A stretch of DNA of 64,000 nt from Anseranas semipalmata (taxonomy: Eukaryota; Chordata; Aves; Anseriformes; Anseranatidae), in assembly GCA_013399115.1 (NCBI GenBank), contig VXAA01001151.1, forward strand, positions 988,468 to 1,052,467, read 5' to 3'. The first letter of the stretch is position 1; each line of letters opens with the position of its first letter. Positions 1 through 12,200 of the stretch are shown one piece after another. The notes beneath the pieces are model-generated. The model made no database searches and was not told the origin of the DNA. It worked only from the letters and a program-made list of their open reading frames with translations. The position numbers and the translations under genes were made by a program.

Positions 1-3000
1 CTTAATTCCTTAAGCTTGTCTTTCAGGACTGCTGTTTGGATCTGAAATGAAGTTTGGTGTGGAGACAGGAAAAGGGAAGAGTTATGCTGAGGATATAAAG
101 AAGCAAAACAATTTGTTTTGATATGGAACTAGTGTAAGCATTTCCCATTGTTTCCCAAAGAAACAGGGTGAGAGAGGAGACAAAGAAACAGGTTGAAGAA
201 AATGTTAAAAAAAAGGAATACAGAGAAAGAAAAACCATGCCTTCAAAATTCTTTGACAGTTTAAATATCAGAAATAAATCAACATATTGTCTGGTAACAA
301 CCTACATGTATACTTTAATATTTTCAAGGTTTTTAGCCTATAAGCCTAGCAGCACTTAGGCTGATCACAAGTAAAAGTGTGCTTACCCAAACCATGCTCA
401 CACTGCTCTTTCTCAAGCACATCGCTTAAAGAAGAGTGGCAAGCAGGAGGGATTCTAGCACTTTCAAGGCCTCAATGCAATCACAATTTTTGAGTGTGCC
501 TGTATGTGTGTGAAAAGCACAACAGCAAAAATAAAACACCTTTATAGCCATGCTGACTTGCTATGTTACTGTCCTTATAAATGATTACTCTCTGCCAATT
601 TATCACCTATTATTTTGCTCTATTTCTGAAGAGTACAAAAAAAAAAATTGATAAAGCACAATTTTTTACTCCAAAATTCAGGCTGTTTCCAGTCTTTTTC
701 AGTATAGGAAGCTTTGCCTTTTGTTACAGCTGGCAAACACTCTCCAGTCTCTGCCCATTTTATTTGCTACAAGGTACAAAAAGATTTTGTTTTTCTGGGA
801 TAGCTCCTCCCTGAGGAGCAGGCCAATTGTTTGCTTACTCTTCAATGTTACTACTTCAAGAAAATGACACCATGTAAAGATACAGCAACTCAAAAAGAAA
901 TAATCTTTCCACCAAAGACCTATTTTGTTTTGTTTTTTAAAGAATTTGAAAGTAAAATTGTAAAATTAACAAGTTTTTTTTGAGAATATTTGCATTATAA
1001 AATATGAATATAATCTGTTTTCTGAACACAGTCAGCAAGTATCACTGCTTCAGGATGTAAGGCAAAGTTTTTTATATGCAGAGGTGTAAAGTGAATATAG
1101 TTTCATAAAAAAAAAATAAGTAGATCTACATCATCTTCTTCCTCTATCAAGAAATAGGCAAAACGTATCAGAATCGGCGAGGACCAGGAAGACGCTTAGG
1201 ATATTAGACAGTACAAGTGAAAAGTGTCGAAGTGCAAGATCAATGCAATGACCAGCGAACTACTGGTAAAAGTCAATACAATCTACTCCACAAAAATCAG
1301 ATATCCACTAACATCACAAGCAGGACACACAGCTTTCTTTTTTTTTCTTTTCTTTTTTTTTTTTTTAAAGGAAATGGAATGAAGATATGAAAAGAGAGAA
1401 GATAAGGAAAAAAAGCAATGACAGAATGATATTTCTTCCAATTTTAGAAAAGAGTGATATGCAGTACTTAGAGGACCACACATGTAATACGACTAGGTTT
1501 CACAAGTCAGACAGAATATTCCTGTTTAAAATTCCATCTTTGATGCAAAGACATCCAATAAATGGGAAGAAAAGAAAAAGTGTATCAATGAGGTCAATTT
1601 ACCTTCTTTGTGACAAAGTCTCATACAATATTCTATATTTCAGAGCTGATAACAGCCCTGAACTAGATGCAAGAATCTCCATGGAAGAGCTTGCAAGAGG
1701 AGGTTATGGAGAGATTAATATGCCATATTTCACGAAGTCTGTACTCTGAATAAGTAGTATTAATGAGAATATAACAACTCATTTCAGCCCCTTAGGCAAA
1801 CCAGTACCTGTATTTGCACATTTTTGAACCAAGGGAGAGTAAATGATCTTGCCATTTTTAGCATCCATCAGTAACAAAGATAAAAATGAAATACCCTTTT
1901 TATTTTGTATATAAGCATTACATATGATTACAGAATAACTTCAGAGCACTATGTAAAACCACTGTAAGCAGTCTGAGAGATTTCAATGGTGCAATTTCTC
2001 AAGGCAACATTCAAAATCTTTATTATAACAGACACAATCTCTAGTAGATACTGCTAGCATTCTGTTCAATGTACTCACTAGCCAAAGACAGATTTCAGTA
2101 CCATCTTGAACCATTCCACACATTTTAAGTCAACTGTTTCCCAGTTGGGCAAGACAGGATAAGCCTTCACCCCTCAACATTTGCATCAGGTATGATGGTT
2201 CAATTAAGATCACAGTATGCAAAGCATTCCTTTTAGCTGAGTTTCCATGGGGGGGAAAGAACAGCTTGCTAGCGCTGAAACAAGCCAGACCTCCAGAACA
2301 ACCTGGCATTGCAAGCCTCTGCTCACAATTACACCAGATATGAGTATTATGATATACCTTGATGATCCGTGAGCCCGAACAGTAGTGGAATATAGTGTCC
2401 TGTTAATATGCTGACCAACATCAGATGGTGAGCAAAGACAGGTACATGTATATAATCAGTGCATTAGTACTACTTATGAAGTCCATCTGTCCAGAGTTAT
2501 TTCGGGGAAATTTCTGTATTTTATAGCCCTTCCAATCAGCAGAACAGTCACTGCTTTGCAAATATCCATGACCATCAGGCCAATGCCAAACTGATTGCCA
2601 ACATATCTTTAATATGCTGGCCAGTTTCCGTGGAGAGAAAGCAACAGACTCTGAAACATTATTGTCTTTCTCATCCGGATGCTTTATGATCTAAGTAATA
2701 AATCAAGGACTTTGCACAGCTGCAAAAAGGGGGCTTCTCCTTGTGGTATCCCTGCGTCCTCAGCTTGTTATCCCACATCACCATCACAGTGCTGTCAAAA
2801 CATTTTCATATTGTGGGCCTAGTCCAGAAGTAGCAGTCTATGAAAATGGTTAATCAGCCTGATCTGTGCCATTTCTCCACATGGTGCCATTCGGCTGATG
2901 CTATTTTGGTGGGTTTATGTTAATTGCTGCAAAATTCTGCCTCCATAGCCTCCCAGCCAACACACTAATTTTGAAATTTCTTTTCAGAAATCATTTGGAT

Positions 3001-4415
3001 GAATTTTCACTATCCCATTCTTTAGTAACTCTACTAACAGCCTGTTTTATCCACTTTAAACCCTGGATAAAAGACAAGAAATGATACAGACAAGACTGGT
3101 GCATCAGTTGCTAATTAAGCTGATAATCTTGTTCATGAACAGCTATCAGAGAAAGATACTGAACTGAGAAACCTGTTCTAAAACACCCAGTGCTCCATAT
3201 TTCATAGGGATGAAGATGGTCTGCTCCTTAGCAACTATTCCTTGCTTAAGAGTTGAAAGCCATGGCTTGAAAATTGGCACTTAACATATTATGCTGCGTT
3301 AAGAAAGGAAGAGCCCTTGAAGATCACAAAGGAAACTAACCATTAGAGCCTGGAACAAGAAATGAATCTGACAGACTGTTATAATATGGTTGCTAATGAA
3401 TTTATGTCTGCATTGCTCTTATTAGCAGTGACTGTCTATGAATGCCAGTGATTCGAGCTGGCTGCACTGAATGGGCAAGCTTCGAGTCAGAGTCAATCCA
3501 ACTCATGCCTTAATTTGTCTGTCTGGAGAACAAAACTGATTTGCATCAGGTTCAAACCAGAGAGCAAGCCTCTTTTCCTAACAGAAGTATGCAAAAAAAA
3601 AAAAAAAAGGATTTTGAACTCCAGTACAACTGATGTCTGGAGCTAGCAGAAAAATAAGGAAACAAAATTTATCAAGCTAAAATGGTATTATAAGCTTCTC
3701 AGAAATCAAACAAACAAGCAAGAGATGCAGCAGATGGTGGACAACAAAGTATAAAGCATGGCACTAAGCAATATTAAAAACAGAAAAATATAAAGTTGTT
3801 TAAATCTATATGTGTATATTGTTTATATTTACAAAGATCAGAACAATCTCACCAAATCATCACAACCCACCCAATCTCATGCTGACACAGGCTTATACTC
3901 CTTTAATTAAAGAACAAGCAACACTATGACTTAGAGAAAAACATTTGTGTGATGACCAGTGACTGGAACATCAAGCTAAAGAGACTGACCTAGTTCTGTT
4001 TGATAGGAAAAAATAAACAAAAAATAAAAAGAACAGCCACACTTCATTGGATTCCAGAGTTTCTGCCTGTATACTGTATGCAGCATATGCACAAAAACCA
4101 ATCTGATAATGAGTCAGGGACATTCCAAATGTCATTAATTAGGAGAAAATAGTATTTGTCCTGAGAGATATACAGTAGGCTAACACCATAATAAATATTT
4201 TTTTTTTTCCTGGAATGGATATCTTTGCTGCAGTCCAACTCTGCCCTCTGCAACATTTTCACTGCAAAAGCCAGGCAAACATGCTTATGTTCAAAACAAG
4301 TTACTATTAGTCTACTATTCCACTTTCATTCAGTGTAACAGGCCTCTGGTTTAGCTAGGAAAAACAACAACAACAACAACATTAATAACATGATCATAGA
4401 TTTGCAAAGACTCAC
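1..4415 (-). other. ATRN intron after the PSI exon (incomplete)
   Basis: Donor GTGAGT at 4410-4415. No further exon is visible down to base 1. Contents: a pyrimidine-rich run (T-rich, 1328-1366), A-run near 3594-3608, and a (CAA)n tract around 4364-4382. The stretch 2080-3560 is more balanced in base composition and almost free of simple repeats. A small CpG-bearing patch lies at 1160-1255. The 120-codon plus-strand frame at 1387-1749 resembles nothing known to me and is probably chance. Confidence 0.7.
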
Positions 4416-4534
4416 CATGCTACAGTTACTATTTGCTGAAATGCACTTCTTGTCATCACACCATTGGCACCCGTTCGTATTGGCAGTACAGCTCGCACAG
4501 TCTGCGTACCGGTAACATCTGTCATCTGCAGCAG
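4416..4534 (-). CDS. ATRN: ATRN exon: PSI domain
   Basis: This 119-bp exon follows TTTGTATTACAG and reads (A)[20 protein letters not shown] then [19 protein letters not shown]. The eight Cys and the GCQWC core define a PSI (plexin-semaphorin-integrin) module, a small disulfide-knotted extracellular spacer. The sequon NCS lies at the end. It ends on a codon boundary, ATG|GTGAGT. This exon discriminates best between ATRN and ATRNL1: [12 protein letters not shown] is the ATRN form as I remember it. The following exon (second PSI, leading to the C-type lectin) was searched for in 1-4415 and not found. Confidence 0.95.
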
Positions 4535-7059
4535 CTGTAATACAAACAAAAGTCAAAAAGAAACATCACAGCAAAGGAGAATAATGCCACATTTTAAACA
4601 CTTGCCTAGAGTATTTTCTGTTACATCCTTTATTAGAACTGTAGCCATTAATAAGTGCTTAAATTATTGCAGGAAATTAATTCAACTCAGTTAATAATAT
4701 TTACTCCTTTAAAAATTCCTCCAGTAGCAACCAGATTTGAAGGTTCATAAGTCTCAGATAAACGGAAGGAATTCTCACTGATTTGCAGCATGTAAGCACT
4801 TTTAGGCCAGTGCATAAATTCAGACTATCAGAAAGTTTCTTAAACCATTGATTGTTCACTCCTTTAATACAGAAGAAAGATTTTCTTCAGATGCAGATTT
4901 CTGATAAAAATATTAGATCACTATGCAAGAAGGCAATGGTAAAAGTTGTAAATAAAAAATCTAAGATGGCTATTAGCAACTCACAAACATTTAAGTCTTT
5001 CTAAATTAATTTCTAAACCTAATAACATTTGGTAATTTAGAGAGTTCTGCCCTTTCTGTACAAAAAAATCTTGCTGTAAAAGATTTGTGGTAAATCCTTA
5101 ACACAAGTCTTTAGGACTTTGACTGAAACGTATGTTATTTAAAACAGTTTGAAACACAAATGCTTACTTCTGTTAAAAGGAAGTTAAAAATTGCAAAATC
5201 ACAGTGACCCAAAATAGGAGAACTCCTACCACCTCCTACACTGATTACTGTCTTTAACACCACTACAGTTAGGCAGAGGTCTTGGGATCATGCAAGTTTA
5301 AGAGATTCCCTTGCCAGGGAAACCTTGTTATCCAAGAATTGATCTTTTACACACCCACTAAAATTTCTGCTTATCTTTTAATATTGATCATCATCAGTTT
5401 CTCACATGATGCTCTCAACTAGATAACACTTGAGCCAAGTGGTGTAAAAGAATTTAATGAAATGAAAATTTGGCTTTTGGCCAAATTTTTGGGCAGAATG
5501 TTACACCTGAAACTGGAAGGATTTGACAGCAGTGAAGCAGTGCTGTCCATTTAGCGAGGATTTTGACAAATCTACATGGTTTCTTCAGAACTGGAATTCT
5601 CAGCACCTGGTCTCTTGTACGTTTAGTAGTTTGATCTCACTGCAGCAGCTGTATTTTTGAAACTGGACTACTTTTTTATTTTCTTCAGACTAAATTATGT
5701 TTCCTTAAACACCTGTTGACACAATCAGCTTTTTTTTATTTGAAAATAAGATCCACTTTCATCTGTATTACTTTTGAATTTATAGTCTCAAGATTCTTCT
5801 TTTTATAAGGAGCTGATGAAACTTTCAAGATTCAAGATCTCTTAATATTATGAAACTGTACAAAAGTAGGTCATCAGAAAACTACCCAGATAAACTTTTG
5901 GTTATATAATGTACCCTTTTATTGGTTATATAATGTACCCTTGGTTATATAATGTACCTAAAGTTTGCAACTTTGTATCTAGTTCAGAAACAAATAAAAG
6001 CTAATAGGAAAAAAAAAAAAAAGTCTTGTAGCATTAAAAGCTGAGCTAATAGTTTGTTAACAAGCACTGAAAGTAGACTGGCAGTTCACTAATACGGCGG
6101 TTTGTACATTTAGTGCACAGCCAAAGTTTGGTTGGTGATTTTACACTGTGCTTCAAGGAAAGATGCGAAGATAAAATATAGGTAGCAGTGATGCATATTC
6201 TGTTCATGTAAGGTGTAAGAACAACTCTTTCACAAGGAAGTTATTTGTGACATGACAAAAAATACTTAGGAACTTAGGAATAGGGTGTTACAGTTATTCA
6301 TAATGCTCAATTGCTGTTTCAAGCAATATGGCTATCACAATGCCATGCAGAAATTCACCAGACAAACTTGAACCTGCTTTGACATAGTGTAGCAAAGAGC
6401 TTGTTTGTCTTAAGTATTTCCAGCTGTGACTGCATTCTGTTCTTCTACAGAAATACTCCTACTAATATGTTATCTACTTGAAACAGTGATGTTTTCCCTC
6501 TCTGTTCCTGGTACATACAATCATTAACAGTGCCATATGCCTGTAATGCTAGATATCACCTGCAGGGGCCACCTGTGCTCTGCCTGCTGATTTCTTGGAA
6601 TCAGAACAATACAAGGGCTTTTATTTATGTGTGCATGTATGTGTACACACACACACACGCATATATTCCAGGAAAGAAAAAGGTGGAGAAAGAGGAAAAT
6701 TAAATTCAGAGACATTATCTCAAAGCTCAACCTTCAAGTGCTTCAAACACAATAAGCCAAATTCAAGCTAAAGTCATTTTATGCAAATTCTTCTCTTTGA
6801 ACCTTCTTATGTACCCCTTAGCACCTTAAGCCTGTGCTTTTCTATACGTACTTCCCTCTATTTAAAGTCCCCAAATAATCAAGAGTTTAATTATTTTCAA
6901 AGTTAATCCCTAAATCTCTTGCATTGGGTATTCTCAGAGTAGAACCATCCGAACAGTCCAATCACTAGCTCCACCTGTTTGTTTGTTGTTGGGTTTTTTT
7001 TCTCCCTACCTCCTACATTGCATTGCAAATTTGACACTGTAAGACTAGAATTCACTTGC
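4535..7059 (-). other. ATRN GC-AG intron
   Basis: 2525-bp intron with donor GCAAGT (7054-7059) and acceptor TTTGTATTACAG. It holds a three-copy 19-bp tandem repeat at 5898-5958, an A14 run at 6009-6022 and a short CA tract at about 6645-6658. I see no other gene or recognisable transposon. Confidence 0.85.
5898..5958. repeat. 19-bp tandem repeat, three copies
   Basis: TTGGTTATATAATGTACCC occurs at 5898-5915 (one base shorter in the first copy region), 5922-5940 and 5941-5958. Copies 2 and 3 abut directly; copies 1 and 2 are separated by TTTTA. The copies are essentially identical, so the expansion is recent. Confidence 0.92.
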
Positions 7060-7268
7060 CTGTTTTCTTTGGACATTTTGCTCGAAGGATGTTGTTAGCA
7101 TTTCCAGATTCCCAGGATTCACAATGTTTCTTGTTCCACAGACACCTTATTCCTGGACGAGCGTTTTTACACAACTCTTCGTCTCTGAATGCTTCACAGT
7201 TTGGGGGCTTGTATACAAGGATGTCATTCAACAGAACACTTGAAAACCCCCCAAATATGTACATTGAC
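7060..7268 (-). CDS. ATRN: ATRN exon: sixth kelch blade and cysteine-rich linker
   Basis: This 209-bp exon follows TTTCTAATAG and reads (G)SMYIFGGFSSVLLNDILVYK, then PPNCEAFRDEELCKNARPGI, then RCLWNKKHCESWESGNANNI and LRAKCPKKT. MYIFGGFSSVLLNDILVY is the last kelch blade. The segment from PPNC to AKC has five Cys in a PSI-like spacing (C..C..RCLW..C..W), linking the propeller to the PSI domain. The exon ends ACAG|GCAAGT: the intron starts with GC, not GT. Both sides of this GC-AG intron keep the frame (G|CT = Ala), so the GC donor is supported by the protein and is not a misread boundary. Confidence 0.94.
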
Positions 7269-9124
7269 CTATTAGAAAAAAGCAAGTAAATATAACTTAT
7301 TGCAGCAATAAATAAATTTTCTTGTTTTCTTTAGATGTTTTGATATACAATAAAAAATAACACATTATTATAAAAAACATTCTTCAGTTCTCTCTAATCA
7401 AGACTCTGTCAGTGGCTCCATTATAAAGATTGATAAGTTTTGCTATTTATTTCTCTATGGAAGCTTAGATTAACAAAAAAATTGCTCAGCGTTAGCTGTG
7501 CTATATGTATTAGAGAGTGACACACACCAAATGTCTGGAAAGATGAAAGAATGGCTATGGAGGAAACGGTACTCATTTTCTGGAGTTAGATAATGAGAGA
7601 ACAAAGTGTGATAAAATGGGCTGCAGGAAATAAGAGCAGATTTTCTTCTAGATTTCAAAGACTGCCAGTAATATTCAGCAGATGGATATTTGGTTTTGGC
7701 ACCATTTCCGGTGCAGTAGCTGCTGACATCAAAGCCAGAAGACTATACCTGAGACCTTACCCCTTTCTTTTCCCTTAAAATTAAGAACAGTCTCAATTGA
7801 AAGATACTAAGAAAGAACCCGCATACCTGTTGTATCACGTACTCTTAAAATAGAATTAATCATACAGTTACCAATAACAGAAATCGTTGGACAGTATCTC
7901 ATATTACTTTATTTTCTACATAAAGCCCTTCTAAAAATACTAATTTCTAGAAGAGAAACACAAACATTTTCACTTTGAATCTAATTCACTGAAAATCTAC
8001 ATTTCCTGAAGTATCAGACATAGCTTAGATGTTTTAAAACAACACAGATCAGAACGTATAAGAACTACCAGTTGCTACATTCACTCATTCCAAACAAATT
8101 TTCTCTTAATGAAGTAACCTGTTTGCCGATTAATTTCAGGTGCTGTGCATAGAGTTGCAACTTACTGCTATTATTTTTGTTAAAATCTGTTAAACTCTTA
8201 TTTGAATTATTACTTTTCACCTTCATTATTTCTGACCTCGACAATATTCCTGTGTAGAGGATAGAAAATTGCCTACCTATACTTAAATACTGGGTTTATA
8301 AGGATGCTGAATAACGTAGAATGATCAGTAGTACACATTATGGGACAGTCATCGGTAGTACTGCAACTCTCGGACATTAGGTCATTTGACAATCGGCAAT
8401 AGTAAAACCACACAAGCAAACCTGACTACAGTTCTCTACAACTTTGCCATCGAAAAGGAGACATTTGTCCTACAATTTTATCTTCGGGAGTTGGAGCGGG
8501 GGAAGCAGAGAGTTCAGCCCCCGAATCCAGCAAACTCCAGATCCATGTCCTGTTTCTACATGATGAAGATTTACTGAGCAACCCTACTCACAGCAAATGA
8601 CATGAAAGTATTTTATAGAGGATAATCAATAAACTTAATATAGTCTGATGCTGGCAGGCTTCTTTTTAGCCAGTGGTTAATAATGATCACTACCAGCATC
8701 TTCAAAAATCTTGCTCTTCCCCCAGTAAGTAAATTTCAGTTGCGTGTTTTTGACTTTATGATTGTAGAAGAACAAGGACTCACAGTATGCTGTAAAGAGA
8801 AAAATATTTCTCCCATTACATCTAAGTGACAATCATAGTTGGTACTGAATTTCAAATTCACTGTAGTTCACAATATTGAGGAAACACCTCAGTACACTAG
8901 AAGGTTCGTATAAAATGCCACTGAACAGGTTCCACAGCACGTCCAATTGCTGATTAGCTCTACTGATGACTTAAGACATGTAAAGCCGCTGCTAAGCACT
9001 ATTTTTCATGCTAATAAATTACATTAGTTATATGTCATTGAGCCATACTTCACATGGGTATAATTGCTGACAGCTTTTTCATTCCCAATGATGGCTAGGA
9101 AAATTTAAAATATGCTTCATTTAC
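7269..9124 (-). other. ATRN intron
   Basis: 1856-bp intron with donor GTAAAT and acceptor CTAATAG. Mostly AT-rich unique sequence. A CpG-retaining patch lies at 8341-8530. No transposon or RNA gene recognised. Confidence 0.85.
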
Positions 9125-9209
9125 CCATTACTGACGACAGCAGTGTGACCAAATCTGTTGACATCTCGGTGCAGATTAGGTTTTGGTAAAATCTTCCATT
9201 CATCGCAAG
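9125..9209 (-). CDS. ATRN: ATRN exon: kelch propeller, fifth/sixth blade
   Basis: This 85-bp exon, the shortest complete one here, follows TTTCATCTTTCAG. It reads (A)CDEWKILPKPNLHRDVNRFG then HTAVVSNG. The W of DEWKIL closes the fifth blade, and RFGHTAVV opens the sixth. It ends GG|GTAAAT, leaving two bases. The frame and length agree with the exon that follows at 7268. The intron upstream in gene order (9210-22608) is 13.4 kb, the largest in the window, which makes this small exon easy to miss by gene prediction. Confidence 0.94.
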
Positions 9210-12200
9210 CTGAAAGATGAAATGAAAGCATTTATACAACATTATTATTATACTACATAATCTCAAAATTTCCAGCAAAACATACTTTTAATGGATTTTA
9301 TCAGACACTTTTTAAGTATTTTAAGTATCAACTAACTTTATTCCCTATTTAGCTGGGTTTACCTGCGCTGATCTGGGAAAGGAGGCTATCTCCTTCAAAA
9401 GTTCTTACATGCTTTTATCACCTACTGGTCCCACCAACTCTGAAGTACGATTTCTGATTCTGATATATTTAAAACAATTCTTAAGATTAGCTTTTAGTTT
9501 TTTTTTAAACTAAGCTTTCTGCAAAGTCAGCAGGACTTTTCTTTTTCTTTTTTTTTTTTCATTAGGTAAAAGCTAAGCTCCTGTTTTCTACTCCAAGAAG
9601 CAGGCATGTCGTATAGAGGTCAACAGTCAGAAAAGCTCCTTGGGATACAGTAAGATTGTGCGGAGCACTTCAGGAAACCTAAGGTTTTCCAGAGTGTTAA
9701 CGTAATTATCACACAGGTTGATTTTTACCTAGTATTTCTGAAATCATTTATCTGCATGATTCTAATGGCAACCATGTCTAAATAAGGTATACTGTATGCC
9801 CATTGAAAATTTTTTGTTTGTTTGTTTAGAATGGAATAATTTACACAAGTTATAGATCCAATTGAAAACTAAAGGAGTAAAACCATCAGAGACCACATAC
9901 TTCAATGAAGTCTGCTTAAGGTTAAAAAAATAAAAAAAGAAAAAAAGAAAAAAGAAATCCTAACACCTTCTCCGTCACCCCCAGCTTAAAACAACAGATG
10001 TTAGGAAATCCAAGAGAGACAAATTGTCCGTAAGGTTGGCGTTATACAGAGCCTAAGTCACTCTAACTGCTGGTTAGACCGGTCCCGTTCTCATTGCCAA
10101 TGTCAGAACAGTTCACCTCTGCTAGTGCTGCTGCTCTGGCACCTAAAGCTGAAAATCGTTCACCGCTGCTCTTTGTCCATTTAGCTTCCTGTTATAACGC
10201 CATACTGAAACAGCTCGGTGGATTTGGCACGAGAGGAGGCAGGAGAGCATAGCTAGGGGCAAAACTGCAGTAATAAGCAGCTCGATTGACTTCAGCTTTC
10301 ACAGAATCACAGCCTGAGCCCATAAAAAGTCAGAGAGAGACTGTGGCTGCAATAGATAAATCAATTACATCTTTTTATAAATTGGAAACAGAAACTAAAG
10401 GCACATCATTACCAGAGTAATACAGATGGTCCAAACAGCAATCATTTCAACATCAGATAGTGGACTCTGAATGAATTTAATAGTTTGAAGAAAAAGAAAG
10501 TATAGAAAGTGTTTGTTTACTGTCTTATAGGACCAACAGATGCCAGAATCTCTCTCTTTTCTCAACTTTTACTTCTGTCACTGTTGATATTATCATAATA
10601 CTGTTAATATTGTTAATATACTTCAGCTCTCAACTTCCTTTTGATTTTCTCTACTTAAATAAAATGGTGAAAGTACACACATGCCAGAGAGATGTTCTTG
10701 AGCAGTTCCCACAGAATAGATCACCATACTAGGGCACCAATTAACTGCTTATGATCACAAGGGTCAGATGAAGGTGGGAATAATACTAAATATAAAGTTG
10801 TGTATTCTCCATCTCTCAGAATAACATTGGCATTTGACGCCTCCCTGGTGTTTGAACTATGTAAAAAGTTAATACTAAGAGCAATATTATTTATTGGACA
10901 ATAAAAATGATCAACAATTGTGTATTCATTTCTATTTTAGGAATGTATTTTCATTTTAAAAGCTATAAAAGCAAACATTTTTAACGTTACAACTGATCAG
11001 CAAAATCTTTCTGTTACATTGTAAAATGAAATTCTTGCTGCTGTAAGTCACTGCATGTTAACAGAAGCAGCAGAAGGAAACATTTAAAAAACACAAAATT
11101 TTCCTTGGATCTAGGAAAACACTGCACATTATTTTTTGTATTTGTACAAACATATAAAATACATAATGTTTCCTGTACTTAGAAAGTTACTTAAGAAACA
11201 GATGGTTTTAACACTAAGAGAAAACCATAAAACCATAATAAAGGCTGGTTTTCAGATAAGAAACCCTTGAGGGCTGGAGATATAATAATTCCTAGCTTGC
11301 TGATGGTATTTGTCAAACTGGCAGATCTTTTCAATAGAGTACAAGAGGAAAAGGGGGAGGGAAGCTTGTTACAAATAGCCTTCCTTCTTATCTCCTCCTA
11401 GCCTTCTCAATGACTACTGAACACTGAGCAGAGCACTGTGAAAGAAAAATCCGTTTGTTGAGCTTTAAATTCCTGATCAGAATTTCTCTGTACAGATTGG
11501 TTGATGTGAATACAGATAGTTAACCAACTGGTGTTTGGTTTTTTTTTTGGTATAAAATCAAATAGAATTCATCCATGCCTGTCATCTTTAAACTTCTTCT
11601 GAAGATTTCAAAGTATCTAAATCTCTAGACTTACTTTACAGTTCCAAGAAGAAAGTCACAAATAGCAAACGCAGGGTGATTTCCAACATTATTTATCGAT
11701 ATTACAGCCTTCTCTGTGTTGTATTTGTTGCATTAAATCTAATAAGGACATAAATTCTAAGGAATAAAGAACAAAATACTTTCCTCTGCCAAATGTCATG
11801 TACTCTTACAGTATTATACAGGTCATGAGTAGGAGGTAAGTTGTATTTACCATTGTGTCTGTGTGTAACAAGGTATAACATATGGCACATGGAAACATAT
11901 ACTGGTTTTAATATTAACAGTTATTAAGCAGATGTAGGAATGATACTATTTATTCCATATTGATTAGCAGAATTTTTAGTCAGTGAAAAGTACAAGGAGG
12001 AAATATAGGGACTTTCCTTCCTGTTGGTGTGGCTTCAACTTCAAGAACAAGTTCTACCACATATAGCAAAAAGATTCATACTCCTCCCTAGAGTAGATTA
12101 AATCGTTACAAGATGATACAGAAGTAGCTCTGAGACTGGATTCACCACTCATCCAACCTACATACATGATAAAACACACCAGAGACATGCACCAGATTTG

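Noticed and set aside
1387..1749. 120-codon plus-strand open frame
   Set aside because: Lysine-rich start from A-rich DNA, no known motif, not an ATRN exon on either strand.
1..4415. Search for the next ATRN exon (second PSI, before the C-type lectin)
   Set aside because: No minus-strand stretch with the expected Cys spacing and flanking splice sites was found, so it is taken to lie outside the window.
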